64,000 bases of DNA from assembly GCA_041987545.1 (NCBI GenBank), contig JBHIWH010000008.1:62001-126000 (forward strand). The letters are read 5' to 3'. The position numbers and the translations under genes are program-made. The notes beneath the pieces were generated by a model that saw only the letters and a list, made by a program, of their open reading frames with translations, was not told the DNA's origin and did not search any database. Of this stretch, positions 62,329 through 64,000 are shown in pieces. The stretch is from JAJRXR01 sp041987545. Its GTDB lineage: Bacteria; Planctomycetota; Phycisphaerae; Phycisphaerales; UBA1924. Within the stretch, counting starts at the first letter, position 1. Each line of letters opens with the position of its first letter.

Positions 62329-64000
62329 TCACCCGTCGTCCTCGATCTCGTCGGCGGGGACCGCGTCCTCGTACGGGTCCGGCGCCGCCGGGTTCGCGGG
62401 CAGAGGATAGACCCACGAGAACACGGTTCGCCCGCCCGAGATGGGCACGTCGAGCCCGTTGACCCGCAGCGGGATCGGGGCCTCGGCGTCCTCGGGGTTC
62501 TCGACCACGCCCAGCAGGATGACGCAGGGCCTCGTGAACCAGTACCCGAGGTCGACGCCGTGCGTCTCGGCTCGCCGCGCGAGCCGGTCCCCGGCGCCGT
62601 CACGGGTGAAGTCGGGCGGGGGGAGCATCGGGAACAGCGCGAGCCCGTAGTACCGCTCAAGCACCTTGCCCGCGTTGGATCGTCCCAGGTCGCTGATGAT
62701 GGGCTTGCCCGAGGCCAGCAACGTCGTCGCGTACTTGTCCAGGGTCACGTCGTTCAGGGTCTGGGTCTCGGAGACGTCCGCGTACAAGTCCAGCCGCTGT
62801 CCCGGCGCCCACGGGATCGTCCGCTTGTACGCGTAGGAGACGAACGGCGCGTTCTGCCCCCGGGCCCCGCTCACCCGCTCGGGGTGCGAGACCACGATCA
62901 CGACCAGATCCTCGATGTCCCCGGGCAGGCCGTGCTCCAGCAGGCCGCGCACCTTGCTCTCCTCGTCGATCCACAGCCTCGCCTGGCCGACCTCGCCAGC
63001 CTCCGCGACCGGCGCCGGCCCGGACCACCGCGCCTCGCCCACCCAGTCGGCGCGGACCTGCTTGATCGTCGACCGCGTCGGCGCCCGCATCGAGTCGGGC
63101 CGGCGCGAGTCCACCCGGTACTCCCGGTTGTCCGGGAACGACGCGGCCTTGAACAGGTCCGCCTCGGGGGGGGCCCACGGGCTCACCAGCGAGACGCGCC
63201 ACGAGGGCGAATCGTCGTCCTCGGCCCCGAGACCGATCGTGCCGTCGCCGTAGCTCGGCAGGAGCACGCTCGCCCACGTCCGGGCCCGCTGAACGCTCTG
63301 GCCGTGGACCTGGTGGAGCATCGTGAGGTGCACCGCCTCGACGCGGCGGGGCCGGATCGCCGTCGCCCCGGTCCACGCGATCGCTGTGAACACGCCGATC
63401 GCGCAGACGAACCCGATCCAGGCGTGCTGCTTCTTCTTCATCTTGCCGAGGACGGCGAACCCGCCGGGCCCCGCGATCACCCAGTACAGCGCGAACACGA
63501 CGATCCCGAGCAGGACGCCGATGTACGCCCGCCCGGACTTTGCGATCTCGCCCGGGATGTCCGGGTCGAAGGCGAGGGGCTCGCGCTGCGCGTTCTGGGC
63601 GCGCGACGATTCGTCAAGATTGACCCGCCGGCCCAGCACCCGGTTCCAGAACTGGTCCGCCTCCGGCATCGCCGCGGCGACCAGCGCGGGGTCCGCCAGG
63701 TCGAGCCCGATGAGTGTCACCGCCCCCGCGCCGTGGGCGCGGCTCACGACCACCGGCCGCCCCTCGGGCGAGGTGATCACGGGTGTCGCGTCGCCGGGCG
63801 CCGCCCCGGGGTTCGGATCCAGGTATCGGATCGTCGCGCTCTGCGGCAGTTCGGCGCTGCTCCGGCGGGTCAGCAGCGGGCGGTACGCCTCGAGGTCGAC
63901 TCCCGTCGCCTGCTGGCCCGGCAGCGCGTCGGGGAGCAGCTCGGCCAGCGGGTTGGACCCGGCGAGCCACTCCTGCCCGACCGCCGGAAGCACGACGACC
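62329..64000 (-). CDS. GldG-like membrane protein of an ABC-2 system, N-terminus cut off
   Basis: At least 557 residues; the frame runs past the right edge, so the start is missing. Two membrane helices are seen near the middle (YIGVLLGIVVFALYWVIAGP, WIGFVCAIGVFTAIAWTGA), separated by a basic KMKKKQHA loop; the flanking soluble parts are beta-rich with GAGAVTLIGLDLADPALVAA before and PIISDLGRSNAGKVLERYY after. No enzyme motif. The DUF-type arrangement and its place before a GldA-like ATPase suggest the extracytoplasmic/permease-associated subunit of an ABC-2 exporter. Ends DPYEDAVPADEIEDDG. Confidence 0.65.
   Translation of the reverse strand, partial: VVVLPAVGQEWLAGSNPLAELLPDALPGQQATGVDLEAYRPLLTRRSSAELPQSATIRYLDPNPGAAPGDATPVITSPEGRPVVVSRAHGAGAVTLIGLDLADPALVAAAMPEADQFWNRVLGRRVNLDESSRAQNAQREPLAFDPDIPGEIAKSGRAYIGVLLGIVVFALYWVIAGPGGFAVLGKMKKKQHAWIGFVCAIGVFTAIAWTGATAIRPRRVEAVHLTMLHQVHGQSVQRARTWASVLLPSYGDGTIGLGAEDDDSPSWRVSLVSPWAPPEADLFKAASFPDNREYRVDSRRPDSMRAPTRSTIKQVRADWVGEARWSGPAPVAEAGEVGQARLWIDEESKVRGLLEHGLPGDIEDLVVIVVSHPERVSGARGQNAPFVSYAYKRTIPWAPGQRLDLYADVSETQTLNDVTLDKYATTLLASGKPIISDLGRSNAGKVLERYYGLALFPMLPPPDFTRDGAGDRLARRAETHGVDLGYWFTRPCVILLGVVENPEDAEAPIPLRVNGLDVPISGGRTVFSWVYPLPANPAAPDPYEDAVPADEIEDDG

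Overview
The window is about 70% GC and almost fully coding. Short intergenic gaps, frequent 4-nt start/stop overlaps and many GTG/TTG starts make the operons easy to follow. Several features point to a planctomycete, most likely of the Phycisphaerae/Phycisphaerales: a membrane protein ending in a dockerin-type EF-hand pair beside an ECF sigma factor, VIT/VWA and LamG secreted proteins, small membrane proteins with an N-terminal RCxxCGY zinc ribbon, and a bacterial DNA topoisomerase VI. kdsB (Kdo activation) argues for a Gram-negative envelope with lipopolysaccharide. No mobile element, CRISPR array or rRNA was seen. The only RNA gene is one tRNA-Arg. This assignment is inference from gene content, not from a marker phylogeny.

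Layout. 1-3937 (minus): a QueC-like protein, proS and a left-truncated histidine ammonia-lyase. 4027-4821 (plus): a class III sirtuin that has lost its zinc cysteines. 4818-20104 (minus): a long housekeeping and envelope block, in transcription order an SPW-type membrane protein, eno, a Nudix hydrolase, an M50 protease, a rhomboid protease, tgt-yajC-secDF, a LysM protein, an FAD oxidoreductase, an aldo/keto reductase, a UDP-glucuronate decarboxylase, an SDR epimerase and thpR. 20105-20581 is the only gene-free stretch over 300 bases. 20582-31467: phoU; gcvT, panC and a PilZ-like protein (minus); TPR-kdsB-pyrG (minus); def-fmt-HEIGHH protein (plus).

31464-42425: secreted LamG protein; an ECF-sigma operon running 37117 to 33229; tRNA-Arg; an exonuclease/phosphatase-fold secreted protein; ctaB and sco for cytochrome oxidase assembly; tilS with a receiver-like protein. 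42435-48984 (minus) is the most interesting region: five tightly packed genes encoding an M20 amidohydrolase, a class III aminotransferase, AstA, AstD and an agmatinase/arginase-family ureohydrolase. Together they could carry out the full arginine succinyltransferase (AST) pathway with the ureohydrolase replacing AstB and the M20 enzyme replacing AstE. 49035-64000: M48 protease, a lipoprotein, nfu, csrA, ndk, topoisomerase VI subunits B and A (B interrupted by an assembly gap), a small zinc-ribbon gene of unusual composition, an aspartic protease with two DTG motifs, a prolyl oligopeptidase, and an ABC ATPase with a truncated GldG-like partner.
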